Made by a program: the position numbers and the translations under genes. Below the pieces are notes generated by a model. The model was not told the origin of the DNA and did no database searches. It saw only the letters and a list, made by a program, of their open reading frames with translations. Below, piece by piece: positions 36,463 through 43,800 of a DNA stretch of 53,677 nt (within the stretch, counting starts at the first letter, position 1; each line of letters begins with the position of its first letter). Origin of the DNA: Candidatus Obscuribacterales bacterium (lineage in GTDB: Bacteria > Cyanobacteriota > Vampirovibrionia > Obscuribacterales > Obscuribacteraceae). The DNA lies in assembly GCA_949127735.1 (NCBI GenBank), contig CASBPX010000131.1, positions 1 to 53,677 on the forward strand. The letters run 5' to 3'.

Positions 36463-36591
36463 ATGAAACCGTCAATCTTGCAGCGGTCATTCTGGCAAGA
36501 GATGTGGGATATCGTACGCAACTGGCTCACCGGTCCGAGTGCACAACCCGCAACTATTCCCATTAAGGTAGAAGACGGCCGCAGAAAGTAA
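36463..36591 (+). CDS. Small Trp-rich protein, 42 residues
   Basis: A short open frame that begins MKPSILQRSF and continues with WQEMWDIVRNW, then a Pro/Ala/Thr stretch and a basic end (GRRK). The first half would form an amphipathic helix with three Trp. GGAGGG at 36451-36456 sits 6 nt before the ATG, one of the best ribosome-binding sites in the window. It lies in the 518-nt gap between the GH63 gene and the first TetR gene, upstream of palindromes at 36621-36633 and 36651-36664. No homologue recognised; translation is plausible but unproven. Confidence 0.5.
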   Translation: MKPSILQRSFWQEMWDIVRNWLTGPSAQPATIPIKVEDGRRK

Positions 36592-36696
36592 TCTGCCGCC
36601 TGTCATTTTGACCCGGTTCAGACAGATTCTGTCGGTGGTTTGCTGCCGTGCATTTAATTAAATGTGCAGTTCTGTTTATGTTTGGCAAATAAACGC

Positions 36697-36725
36697 TTGA
36701 CGATTGTAGACGACTGGTCTATTAT
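36697..36725 (+). promoter_or_regulatory. Promoter with operator in the spacer (first TetR gene)
   Basis: TTGACG (36697-36702), a 17-nt spacer and TATTAT (36720-36725). The inverted repeat TAGAC-N5-GTCTA (36707-36721) fills the spacer and overlaps the -10, as expected for TetR autorepression. A second repeat, GTCT-N5-AGAC (36738-36750), lies at the predicted start. GACCGGTC (36797-36804) is a further palindrome in the 119-nt leader. The palindromes GACAGA-T-TCTGTC (36621-36633) and CATTTAATTAAATG (36651-36664) lie upstream. Confidence 0.75.
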
Positions 36726-36850
36726 TTAAATATGTTGGTCTTCAATAGACAATCTCATCATGAGTAAAGGCTCACTACCAGTGGTGCGTTCTAAATGACC
36801 GGTCGTATAACCAGAAAACTGATTCTACATAATAAAGATGGATAGTTGAA

Positions 36851-37471
36851 ATGGCAAAAGTATTACAGCGAGAAGGGACAAAGCTTGAGCTGCTTGAAGC
36901 AGGCACCAGGCTGATGCTTGAAAAAGGCTACAGTAATTGCGGTTTGCAGGAAGTGCTTGAGTCGGTCGGAGTACCTAAAGGCTCTTTCTATCATTATTTT
37001 GAGAGCAAAGAAGATTTCGCATTGCAGATTATTCGGCATTTCGATCAAGGTTACACAGAACAAATTCTCTGCAATTTGCGAGATAACAATCTTTCGCCGA
37101 TTGAGCGCTTGAAACTTTATTGCGCAACCCACAAGCAACGAATAGAAGAGCGTAAATGCACACGGGGCTGCCTTATAGGCAACCTCAGCCAGGAGATGGC
37201 AGGGCAAAGCGAAGTGCTGCGTCAAGAACTTGAGAAAGTATTTCAAAGTTGGACAGATGTTTTCGCTCAGTGCATGGCAGAAGGTCAAAAAAGAGGAGAG
37301 ATTCGCAATGATTTCGAAGCGCTCGAACTTGCTGATCTTTTCCTAAGTGGTTGGGAAGGGGCAATCTTGCGCGCTAAATCTATGCGCACTGTTAAGCCTC
37401 TGACGACGTTTGTCGATTTGACATTCACTTTTCTCTTGGCTCAACCAAGTGCAAAAAAAGTAACCATATAA
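36851..37471 (+). CDS. TetR-family regulator, NemR/AcuR-like
   Basis: A 206-residue repressor. The DNA-binding helix-turn-helix spans about residues 28-60 (GLQEVLESVGVPKGSFYHYF, ESKEDFA). The C-terminal ligand domain carries C103 and C107 in KCTRGCLIGNLSQE; C107 aligns by eye with the redox-sensing Cys106 region of E. coli NemR. It may therefore respond to electrophiles or reactive chlorine, an inference. The promoter upstream has a matching inverted repeat, so autoregulation is likely. No obvious target gene adjoins: the neighbours are the GH63 gene and a second TetR gene. Shine-Dalgarno weak. Confidence 0.87.
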   Translation: MAKVLQREGTKLELLEAGTRLMLEKGYSNCGLQEVLESVGVPKGSFYHYFESKEDFALQIIRHFDQGYTEQILCNLRDNNLSPIERLKLYCATHKQRIEERKCTRGCLIGNLSQEMAGQSEVLRQELEKVFQSWTDVFAQCMAEGQKRGEIRNDFEALELADLFLSGWEGAILRAKSMRTVKPLTTFVDLTFTFLLAQPSAKKVTI

Positions 37472-37501
37472 GAAGGACTGGCTAATGTGCCGGTCCTTCT
37501 T
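37470..37501 (+). terminator. Hairpin overlapping the first TetR stop codon
   Basis: AAGAAGGACTGGC (37470-37482) pairs with GCCGGTCCTTCTT (37489-37501) around a 6-nt loop, with one G-T pair. A 13-bp stem starting inside the TAA. There is no long T-run after it (TTCTTGCTGT), so it may be a weak terminator or a stabilising 3-prime stem. Confidence 0.6.
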
Positions 37502-37616
37502 GCTGTCAGGAGGATTTCAAACTTTCGCCACATATTTTTCCATCCGAAGTCTGGCTTGCCTGATGTGAAAGCGTGTTTTATACGTCAAAGAAGGGAATTA
37601 TGAAACCAGGCAGCCC

Positions 37617-37657
37617 TTGACGGAAAACCTAGGTTCAAATATTAATTGGAGCCTAGG
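37617..37657 (+). promoter_or_regulatory. Promoter with operators (second TetR gene)
   Basis: TTGACG (37617-37622), a 17-nt spacer and TATTAA (37640-37645). The palindrome AACCTAGGTT (37626-37635) lies in the spacer and a second CCTAGG (37652-37657) lies at the predicted start. The geometry mirrors the first TetR promoter but the operator sequence differs, so each regulator probably recognises its own site. Confidence 0.7.
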
Positions 37658-37698
37658 GTCCAGAGTACAATTGTAAGCACAACAAGTGGACTGATTAA

Positions 37699-38334
37699 AT
37701 GGAAAAAATTGCCAAGCCTGGTGTCAAAGCGCCAACACGTGATGCCGAAGCCACTCGCAACAGCATCTTAGATGCGGCCGAACAAGAGTTTGCAAAAGTC
37801 GGTCTCTGGGGTGCCCGTACAGAATCTATTGCCGCCCGCACGGGTGTGACTAAGGCTATGATTCACTATTATTTTGAGAACAAAGAAAATCTCTATAAAG
37901 CCGTAATGGAAAGGCTGATCGCCAAACGCAGAGCCGATTTAGACTCGCTGTGTGTAGATGACCTGTCCCCGACTGACGCAGTATCAGCTGTGGTGCGTAA
38001 TCTTCTTGCTTCAATTATTCAAAACCCTAACGTCGGTAGCTTGATGCTGCTTGAGGCCTTACAAAACGAAGGCAGATATTATATGGAAACTTCGGTGGGC
38101 AGCCTCTATGGCCCTCTGATTGAAAGTCTGAAACGCGGAATGCAAAGCGGTGAATTTGCTCAGGGTGATGTGGTGCACGTTACAGCCAACGTTGTGGGAA
38201 TGTGCGTCTTTTACGTCATCGCACGAGATAACCTCAAGAGTCTCTGGCCCGAAGGCACTGATTTACTATCGAATGAAATGTGCCAGGCACATATCGACTC
38301 ATGCTTAAAAATGACTCTTGCTGCCATTAAATGA
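37699..38334 (+). CDS. TetR-family regulator with AefR/CecR-like C-terminus
   Basis: A 211-residue repressor. The helix-turn-helix is at about residues 35-65 (ESIAARTGVTKAMIHYYFEN, KENLYKAV). The ligand domain (about 75-205) has no motif that names a ligand. A basic N-terminal tail (KPGVKAPTRDAEATR) precedes the DNA-binding domain. Its promoter carries two CCTAGG sites, suggesting autoregulation. It ends 17 nt before the convergent MBOAT stop, with the short palindrome TAAACA-AC-TGTTTA (38340-38353) between. The regulated genes are unknown. Confidence 0.87.
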   Translation: MEKIAKPGVKAPTRDAEATRNSILDAAEQEFAKVGLWGARTESIAARTGVTKAMIHYYFENKENLYKAVMERLIAKRRADLDSLCVDDLSPTDAVSAVVRNLLASIIQNPNVGSLMLLEALQNEGRYYMETSVGSLYGPLIESLKRGMQSGEFAQGDVVHVTANVVGMCVFYVIARDNLKSLWPEGTDLLSNEMCQAHIDSCLKMTLAAIK

Positions 38335-38350
38335 GCGCTTAAACAACTGT

Positions 38351-39814
38351 TTAGAACTGAAAATAAACAAAGCTTGGTGTACCGTCTGGGGCAAAAAGCA
38401 AGAGCAGAATGGCCAGACCTGCCAGATATGCTGGTTTTAGAATCTGCACCGACTTTGGTAAAGGCAGAATTCCAGGAACAGTTTTGTCTCTGAGTTGGTT
38501 GGAAATTAAATGGCCAATCACTATAGCCAGCAAAATTACTGGGAACAGAGCAAAGTTCGCGGCCCCTTCAATTGAAGGAATGGTTAAAGTGAATGGGTTT
38601 AAAGCCGCTTCTGGTGTCATTATAAGCAGCTTTTGAAAGTAGCGTCCCGACAATTCCAAATTTGGCAGGCGGAATGTCACCAGTGTCACAGCCAGGGCAT
38701 TAAAAGTAAGCAGCACACCAAAGATGTGGAAAGGCATGGTGGTTGTTAGCCTGGTAAGCGCAGGGCTTTTGTCTACAATTAGCCTCCAGACGCGGTTGCA
38801 GGAGAGCCAGAGGCCATGCATAGCGCCGAAAATTATATAGTTAAGACCGGCACCGTGCCAGAGACCAGCTATGGTGAAGGTAATCATGACATTGCGGATG
38901 GTGGCAAGAGTTCCATGCTTGCTTCCCCCCAGTGGGAAAAACAAATAGTCGCGCAACCACAACGAAAGAGAGATGTGCCAGCGTCGCCAGTATTCGGTAA
39001 TCGAGCCGGCTAAAAATGGTAGATTGAAATTTAACGGTACCTTGAAACCAAGCAGTGAGGCTGATCCCCTGGCAATATCGGTATAACCGGAAAAATCAAA
39101 ATAAACCTGAATGGCAAAAGCCCAGAGCAGCATCCAGCAGTCAATTGTGCTGAGCATCTCAGGATGCGGCATACACTTATCGATGACAACAGCCAGACTA
39201 TCGGCCACGATCACTTTTTTAAACAAACCCCACAAAATCAGTTCCACGCCTTGATCGATGTCTTTTAAATTGATTTTGGCAGGCAGGTGTAATTGCGGCA
39301 CAAAGTCCTGGAAACGCTTGATAGGGCCAGCTATTTGTGTAGGGAAAAAGCTGGGAAATAGGGCAAATTCTAGAGGAGCTTTAACCGCGGGGCTGCCTTT
39401 ATAAACGTCTACCAGATAATGGATAAATTCAAAAACAAAAAAGGATATGCCCAGAGGCAAAATAATATCCTGTAGCGGATAAGAAATTTTGCCACCGGTA
39501 ACAGCCAGTAAGCTATTGGCCGAATCGATGGCAAAATATGCATACTTAAAATAAGCCAGGGTGGCAATATTGGCTACAAGCGCGCCTATAAGGCAGAGTT
39601 TGCGCTTTTCTTTTGCCTTCTCAATGACAATACCGGCAAAGTAATTGAAGGCAGTGAGCACCACAATTAGCACGATATAAATCGGCTTCCAGGTCATGTA
39701 GAAAAAATAGCTGGCTAAAAGTAAAAAGGCTGTGCGATAGCGAAATGGTATCGACCAGTAAATTGCCACCACTATAGGCAGAAAAACTAGATAGGCGGCA
39801 CTGTTAAATAGCAT
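38351..39814 (-). CDS. MBOAT-family O-acyltransferase (AlgI-like)
   Basis: Polytopic membrane acyltransferase that moves acyl groups (usually acetyl) across the inner membrane onto a polysaccharide. 487 residues with about ten membrane helices. Family motifs: LVDVYKG, FPTQIAGPIKRFQDF, YFDFSGYTDIARG, YWRRWHISLSLWLRDYLFFP and the catalytic His in GLWHGAGLNYIIFGAMHG. Start ATG overlaps the stop of the SGNH-type gene by one base (TAATG), so the two are coupled and form an AlgI/AlgX-like pair. The polysaccharide is unknown; surface-sugar genes lie 2-6 kb away. Confidence 0.92.
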   Translation of the reverse strand: MLFNSAAYLVFLPIVVAIYWSIPFRYRTAFLLLASYFFYMTWKPIYIVLIVVLTAFNYFAGIVIEKAKEKRKLCLIGALVANIATLAYFKYAYFAIDSANSLLAVTGGKISYPLQDIILPLGISFFVFEFIHYLVDVYKGSPAVKAPLEFALFPSFFPTQIAGPIKRFQDFVPQLHLPAKINLKDIDQGVELILWGLFKKVIVADSLAVVIDKCMPHPEMLSTIDCWMLLWAFAIQVYFDFSGYTDIARGSASLLGFKVPLNFNLPFLAGSITEYWRRWHISLSLWLRDYLFFPLGGSKHGTLATIRNVMITFTIAGLWHGAGLNYIIFGAMHGLWLSCNRVWRLIVDKSPALTRLTTTMPFHIFGVLLTFNALAVTLVTFRLPNLELSGRYFQKLLIMTPEAALNPFTLTIPSIEGAANFALFPVILLAIVIGHLISNQLRDKTVPGILPLPKSVQILKPAYLAGLAILLLLFAPDGTPSFVYFQF

Positions 39815-41091
39815 TAGCGGCCTCCCCCATTTGCTTCGGTCAAAAGGCTGCGGGTGCGGCTATCGCTGGCTAAATACTTGGCGACAATATCAACAATTTT
39901 TCTACCACCACTGGCATCCATGTGACCATAATCAGAAAAGTCTTTCATGTCGAAATGACCTTCTTTCATGGTGTCTACATAAGGACAATCGTATTTTGCC
40001 GCCATTTCCGCCAGCGTATCGACGTGTCTTTTATAAACTTGTGGGGGAATATATTTGATACCCAGCTCAGATACCGGCATGTTGACCAAAACCGTCACTA
40101 TGCCTTTGGCTCTAGCTTCGCTTAAGGCTTTGTTCAACCAAATTTTTTGATTATCAAACATTTCGTCATTGGAATTTTTGAAGCGTTTCTTCCAGTCTTT
40201 ACCATTGTCATAAAAAGAATCAGTTTGCGCGTTTGGTTTGGCTATAAAAACGCCTTTCTCTACTTCCGAACGATAGAAAGCAAATTGCTTATCAAAATCG
40301 GTTTTGACATTGAATTTGCTTGGCCCAGTAACGCCTTTGTACACCGGATTCAGAGCCGTCTTCGCTTGCTCTCCCAGAACAGATTGTGAGTGGTGTTTTT
40401 TATCAACGAAATAAACAAACTCGCGCAGCATAAAATTGATTTTTGGCCATGTGCTCGTATAAGCAATGTCGAGCAAATCTTTGGTATCGGTAAAACGCTC
40501 GAGATATCTAAAGGCGCTGGTTGCACCAGCACAGCTAAAGCTGGTATCCATCAAATCTCTTGGTCCTAAGCAGAGCACTGCGATTTTTGGTTTGTGCTCT
40601 TGCGAAAAAAGCGTACGCGCGATCATGTAATCGTCTGAAACCATGCTGCCAGGCAAGCCAAAATTAAAGCAAATGCCTTTGTAGCCGGGCAAATGTTTGC
40701 TCAGCATCGTCTCGAGATAACGCGTGCGCCGATTTACAACGATATCTACATTTTCTTGTAAATGCTCGGCTTCTTGCATCCAGACTGAATTCATCAGTAG
40801 CGATGAACCGAGCATAACCACAGCTGGTCGCTCGCTCAACTGGCGATAATCTTGGGTCGTCCACCATACCCAAGATTTCAGAGTGGGAAGGCTATCAGGA
40901 TCGACATTTTTAAATGGATTGGTTACTACTAGGGCCCAGTTGGCGAGAATTACCAGTAGAGCTGCCTGTGCCGCTTTGCTGCTGGCTGTGACTTTGAGCA
41001 TGGCCAACATGCGAGTAGTGAAAGTTGGCGGTAGTTGCTCGAAATCTTCAGTCGGGGCTGGAGCTACTTTTTTAGGCTCAGTGCTAAGCAT
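39814..41091 (-). CDS. SGNH-hydrolase-like (DUF1574/AlgJ-like) partner of the MBOAT
   Basis: A 425-residue protein with one N-terminal membrane anchor (about residues 40-60, AAQAALLVILANWALVVT) and an extracytoplasmic SGNH-like domain. The nucleophile block reads VMLGSSLL (GSS in place of GDS), and the C-terminal FSDYGHMDASGGRKI supplies the Asp/His pair. Such proteins finish the transfer of acetyl groups onto exported glycans. ATG at 41091 directly follows a (TG)7 tract; GTG codons within the tract would add up to five residues. No Shine-Dalgarno is visible. An extended -10 lies about 45 nt upstream. It is followed by the MBOAT gene with a 1-nt overlap. Confidence 0.8.
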   Translation of the reverse strand: MLSTEPKKVAPAPTEDFEQLPPTFTTRMLAMLKVTASSKAAQAALLVILANWALVVTNPFKNVDPDSLPTLKSWVWWTTQDYRQLSERPAVVMLGSSLLMNSVWMQEAEHLQENVDIVVNRRTRYLETMLSKHLPGYKGICFNFGLPGSMVSDDYMIARTLFSQEHKPKIAVLCLGPRDLMDTSFSCAGATSAFRYLERFTDTKDLLDIAYTSTWPKINFMLREFVYFVDKKHHSQSVLGEQAKTALNPVYKGVTGPSKFNVKTDFDKQFAFYRSEVEKGVFIAKPNAQTDSFYDNGKDWKKRFKNSNDEMFDNQKIWLNKALSEARAKGIVTVLVNMPVSELGIKYIPPQVYKRHVDTLAEMAAKYDCPYVDTMKEGHFDMKDFSDYGHMDASGGRKIVDIVAKYLASDSRTRSLLTEANGGGR

Positions 41092-41092
41092 T

Positions 41093-41107
41093 ACACACAC
41101 ACACACA
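41093..41107. repeat. (AC)7 dinucleotide tract at the SGNH gene start
   Basis: Reads as (TG)7 on the coding (minus) strand and ends one base before the ATG, filling the place of the Shine-Dalgarno. In-frame GTG codons lie within it. Gain or loss of a unit would change spacing and start-codon frame. Confidence 0.85.
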
Positions 41108-41135
41108 GAAAGTACTACTTGCTTGACAAGCCCAA

Positions 41136-41144
41136 ATTATAGCA
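41136..41144 (-). promoter_or_regulatory. Extended -10 promoter of the SGNH/MBOAT pair
   Basis: TGCTATAAT on the minus strand: perfect TATAAT with the TGn extension, no good -35. The short inverted repeat GCTTG-A-CAAGC (41121-41131) sits at the predicted transcription start. Confidence 0.6.
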
Positions 41145-41213
41145 AGAGCCACACTTTAAGAAGGGCCGCACACACTTCATGGGCCATAGCTTATCGTTAT
41201 TAAAGACTCATTA

Positions 41214-41474
41214 TTAAGGTTGACGAGTTTTTGGCCGTGCCAGATTAACAGACATTTCGCGCCCGGCCAAAGCACGGCCGTTCAGCGCTTTAATCGCTTG
41301 TTCAGCGTCTTCTTCAGAGCCCATTTCGACAAAACCGAATCCACGTTTTTTGCCGGTATATTTGTCTGTGGGAATAGATACAGACAATACCGACCCGGTC
41401 TGAGAAAAAACTTCTTGTAGCTCAGCCTCTTCGATTTTAAAGGAAAGGTTGCCCACGAATAACTTATTGTTCAT
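41214..41474 (-). CDS. Single-RRM RNA-binding protein (cyanobacterial Rbp type)
   Basis: An 86-residue protein that is almost entirely one RNA-recognition motif: RNP2 is KLFVGNLSF at residues 4-12 and RNP1 is KKRGFGFVEM at about 42-51, with aromatic residues in place for RNA stacking. A short basic tail (RPKTRQP) follows. This short single-RRM form is common in cyanobacteria, where it is often cold-induced, and less so in most other bacteria; it supports the suggested affiliation. An AGAG site precedes the ATG. Three 14-bp repeats lie 46-87 nt upstream, in the space shared with the divergent secreted-protein gene. Confidence 0.9.
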   Translation of the reverse strand: MNNKLFVGNLSFKIEEAELQEVFSQTGSVLSVSIPTDKYTGKKRGFGFVEMGSEEDAEQAIKALNGRALAGREMSVNLARPKTRQP

Positions 41475-41519
41475 CTGATCTCTTGAATTCGAAAAACTCA
41501 GTATCTCAAAAAATCGCTC

Positions 41520-41561
41520 AGGATCCTAGTAGTAGGATCCTAGTAGCAGGATCCGAGTAGT
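41520..41561. repeat. Three tandem 14-bp repeats (AGGATCCTAGTAGT)
   Basis: Copies at 41520-41533, 41534-41547 and 41548-41561; copies two and three have one mismatch each to the first. Each unit contains GGATCC. They lie in the divergent promoter space between the RRM gene and the secreted-protein gene and look like iterated binding sites. Confidence 0.85.
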
Positions 41562-41592
41562 ACTAGCAAGCCTCTCGCAAAAGGTATTTAAA

Positions 41593-42021
41593 TTGAAACT
41601 CCCAGTCGGTCACCGTCGCATCAATTTCTTTTGTTTGATGTATCTGCTGTTGCTGCTTATCCCCAGTCAGTCAGCATTAGCAGCAGCTGCCACATTTGCC
41701 GTGACTGGCACAGGCCTCCGCGGCGGCGATGAAGTCTGCGCTTTTGCCAGAAAAAATAAACTCTATATAGAGGTACGAAAAAAAAGCGGCATTGGCGGGG
41801 CAGCGATTAAACTTAAGTCTGGTCAATGGCCGGATACAGCCCAGGTACGGTTTTTTGGTTTCAGCTCACTGGAGGCTTTCACCGCCAGCGGTGGCGCGAA
41901 AGTTGACCTGCTTGAAGCTGGGGCGCGGGAGAAGCGCCGCACTTTTACTATCGAACTTCTACCTTTAAACGTCGAGGCCCATGATCTGCAATTAAACTGG
42001 GTGGATGCTTACCGCCACTAA
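41593..42021 (+). CDS. Small secreted protein of unknown function
   Basis: 142 residues, not recognised. A Sec signal peptide is clear: basic start (KLPVGHRR), hydrophobic core (CLMYLLLLLIP) and an Ala-X-Ala site (SALA) near residue 31. The mature part of about 110 residues looks beta-rich (TFAVTGTGLRGGDEV, AQVRFFGFSS, RTFTIELLPL) and has one Cys. The TTG start at 41593 has AAAGG 8 nt upstream and gives a complete n-region; the ATG at 41638 would cut into it. It converges on the RidA gene 8 nt away. Likely periplasmic or surface. Confidence 0.65.
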   Translation: MKLPVGHRRINFFCLMYLLLLLIPSQSALAAAATFAVTGTGLRGGDEVCAFARKNKLYIEVRKKSGIGGAAIKLKSGQWPDTAQVRFFGFSSLEAFTASGGAKVDLLEAGAREKRRTFTIELLPLNVEAHDLQLNWVDAYRH

Positions 42022-42029
42022 TATCGCAA

Positions 42030-42422
42030 CTAAATGACGGCGTCGGCTTCGATTTCCACCAGCATATCGGATGATATCAGTCTTGAGACTTCAACCATGC
42101 TTGTAGCCGGGCGAATGTCAGAGAAGAATTCGCCATGGGCTTTACCCACCAGTTCCCAGTTTTTTATATCAGTGACGAAAATGCGAGTGCGCACCACATG
42201 CTTTAGGTCAGCCTTGGCTTGTTTCAACGCACTCTCAATATTTTTGATTGCTTGAATGGTCTGGGCATAAACGTCACCTGGCCCCACAATCTTGCCATCT
42301 TCACCGGTGGCGGTAGTGCCTGAAACGGCAATGAAGTTACCCACTTTAACTGCGCGTGAATAGCCTACGATTGGTTCCCATGGTGTACCACTGGCTATAT
42401 TAGTGCGAGCACCTTCGTTCAT
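42030..42422 (-). CDS. RidA/YjgF/YER057c-family imine deaminase
   Basis: Hydrolyses reactive enamines and imines (such as 2-aminoacrylate) released by PLP enzymes. 130 residues, the normal size for a trimer-forming RidA. Family motifs: [43 protein letters not shown] and the C-terminal VEIEADAVI. The catalytic Arg is in VVRTRIFV. Its ATG overlaps the stop of the upstream epimerase gene by 4 nt (ATGA), so expression is coupled. A PLP aminotransferase (43801) is divergent from that gene, making a protective role in sugar-amine metabolism plausible. Confidence 0.88.
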   Translation of the reverse strand: MNEGARTNIASGTPWEPIVGYSRAVKVGNFIAVSGTTATGEDGKIVGPGDVYAQTIQAIKNIESALKQAKADLKHVVRTRIFVTDIKNWELVGKAHGEFFSDIRPATSMVEVSRLISSDMLVEIEADAVI

Positions 42423-43486
42423 ACTTTAGTCGCAGTGGCTTCTTTAGCTGCAGGCATATCTTTTAAGGCTCTCTCGGCAGGAGCTTTTGACCAGTAATAA
42501 TCACGGTTCTTGCGATAGTATTCGCAGGTTTTTTCTAAGCCCTGCTCAAGGGTTGTGGTGGGGCTCCAGCCGACAATCTCTCGCATTTTTGTAATATCTG
42601 AGTAGAAATCGCCTGGCTCTTGAGCTTTACGCTCGGCTGAAAATTCAGCGTATTCCCAGCTACCCATTTTTGCTACATCAACAATTGTTTTGACCAACTC
42701 AAGGAAGCTCACCGGTATGTCTGAGCCAACGTTAAAAATTTCGCCATAAGCCTTAGGCGTCACTGCAGATTTGATAATCGCTTCCACAGTGTCGTCTACA
42801 TAACAAAAATCGCGCAAAATGCTGCCGTCGCCATAAACTTGAATGGCATCGTTGTCCATGGCCAGCCGCACAAACCAGTTGCAAACCCCGAAGCGCGAGT
42901 GTTTCATCTGTGAACGTGGCCCGTAAATATTGCTCAATCGCAAAAGTACAGAACGAATGCCATGCACGTCGTTATAGACCTTGATGATTTTTTCAGCAGT
43001 GAGATTGGAAATCTCGTAAATGCCTTTTGGATTGGTTGGTGCTTCTTCATTGACGGGCAGCGATACCGACGACCCATACTGGCCTCGAGTGCCTGTATAT
43101 ACACAGATAGCATTAGGGTTGAATTTGCGCAGGGCTTCCATCAATACGGCTGTGCCGGTGATATTGATCTGTATGTCTGGGAATGGATTAGAAAGGCTCA
43201 TCAAATGACAAACCTGACCGGCCAGGTGGAAAACGTAATCTTGGCCGCGCACAAGGTAGTCGAGCGCCGACTCGTCACGAATGTCGCAATAGTTGATGCG
43301 CACTCGATCTTTCACCGGGGCAAGATTGAATTCGTTGCCGCCGTAATCTGGAATCATTGAATCCAGAACCGTGACTTTAGCGCCCAGGTTCGCCAGACGA
43401 ATGGCCAGGTTAGACCCGATAAAGCCCATGCCGCCTGTGATTAATGCTGTTTTGCCTTTGAAAGCTGTTTCCACTGCCTGGCTCAT
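42419..43486 (-). CDS. NAD-dependent nucleotide-sugar epimerase/dehydratase (SDR) with altered active site
   Basis: A 355-residue extended SDR. The Rossmann motif [11 protein letters not shown] is at about residues 18-28; [11 protein letters not shown] and TGTRGQYGS follow. The catalytic segment reads [12 protein letters not shown]: the Tyr is present, but the lysine of the YxxxK pair is replaced by Asn. Substrate-binding [18 protein letters not shown] and [12 protein letters not shown] are typical of sugar-nucleotide enzymes. Either the reaction uses another base or the enzyme has a changed function. It ends in a 4-nt overlap with RidA and is divergent from the DegT aminotransferase, a likely surface-sugar context. 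Confidence 0.83.
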   Translation of the reverse strand: MSQAVETAFKGKTALITGGMGFIGSNLAIRLANLGAKVTVLDSMIPDYGGNEFNLAPVKDRVRINYCDIRDESALDYLVRGQDYVFHLAGQVCHLMSLSNPFPDIQINITGTAVLMEALRKFNPNAICVYTGTRGQYGSSVSLPVNEEAPTNPKGIYEISNLTAEKIIKVYNDVHGIRSVLLRLSNIYGPRSQMKHSRFGVCNWFVRLAMDNDAIQVYGDGSILRDFCYVDDTVEAIIKSAVTPKAYGEIFNVGSDIPVSFLELVKTIVDVAKMGSWEYAEFSAERKAQEPGDFYSDITKMREIVGWSPTTTLEQGLEKTCEYYRKNRDYYWSKAPAERALKDMPAAKEATATKV

Positions 43487-43601
43487 ATTCTTAATTTCCG
43501 CTCAGAATGCCGAAGTAAACCTGTGTCTGAAACGATCAATCAAGTTTATGACTCTATGAAATTCACTAAATACTTGATCATGTCTCACTTCCGCTCGATT
43601 C

Positions 43602-43731
43602 TAACACGGTGTTACGGCCTTAGGGGCTCGGCGACCGCCTCTCTTTAGAATTGTGATAGCAGTCGGGTACTGGTTGTAAGCGCTAGTTTCGAGTTGAGCA
43701 TGTTGTCAACTAAAGCAGGGTTAATTCGAAT
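43602..43731 (+). promoter_or_regulatory. Divergent control region with promoter and two inverted repeats
   Basis: The 314 nt between the epimerase and DegT genes hold no ORF. TTGTCA (43703-43708), 17 nt and TCGAAT (43726-43731) form a plausible promoter for the DegT operon. AGTTGA-N8-TCAACT (43692-43711) overlaps its -35. TAACAC-G-GTGTTA (43602-43614) is a perfect palindrome placed between the two divergent genes. No minus-strand promoter could be assigned. Confidence 0.45.
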
Positions 43732-43800
43732 CAGGCTCTTTTCTACTAGAATTGGCGAGATCATATTCAGGTGCAGCGGTTTTAGCGAGGCAAAATAACG

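Noticed and set aside
37609-37629. Six-codon ORF MKPGSP before the second TetR gene, with GAAGGG upstream
   Set aside because: The ATG lies upstream of or within the predicted promoter, so it would not be on the TetR transcript; no other sign of a leader peptide.
43640-43660. GC-rich stretch in the divergent region considered as a terminator
   Set aside because: The arms do not pair well enough and no T-run follows.
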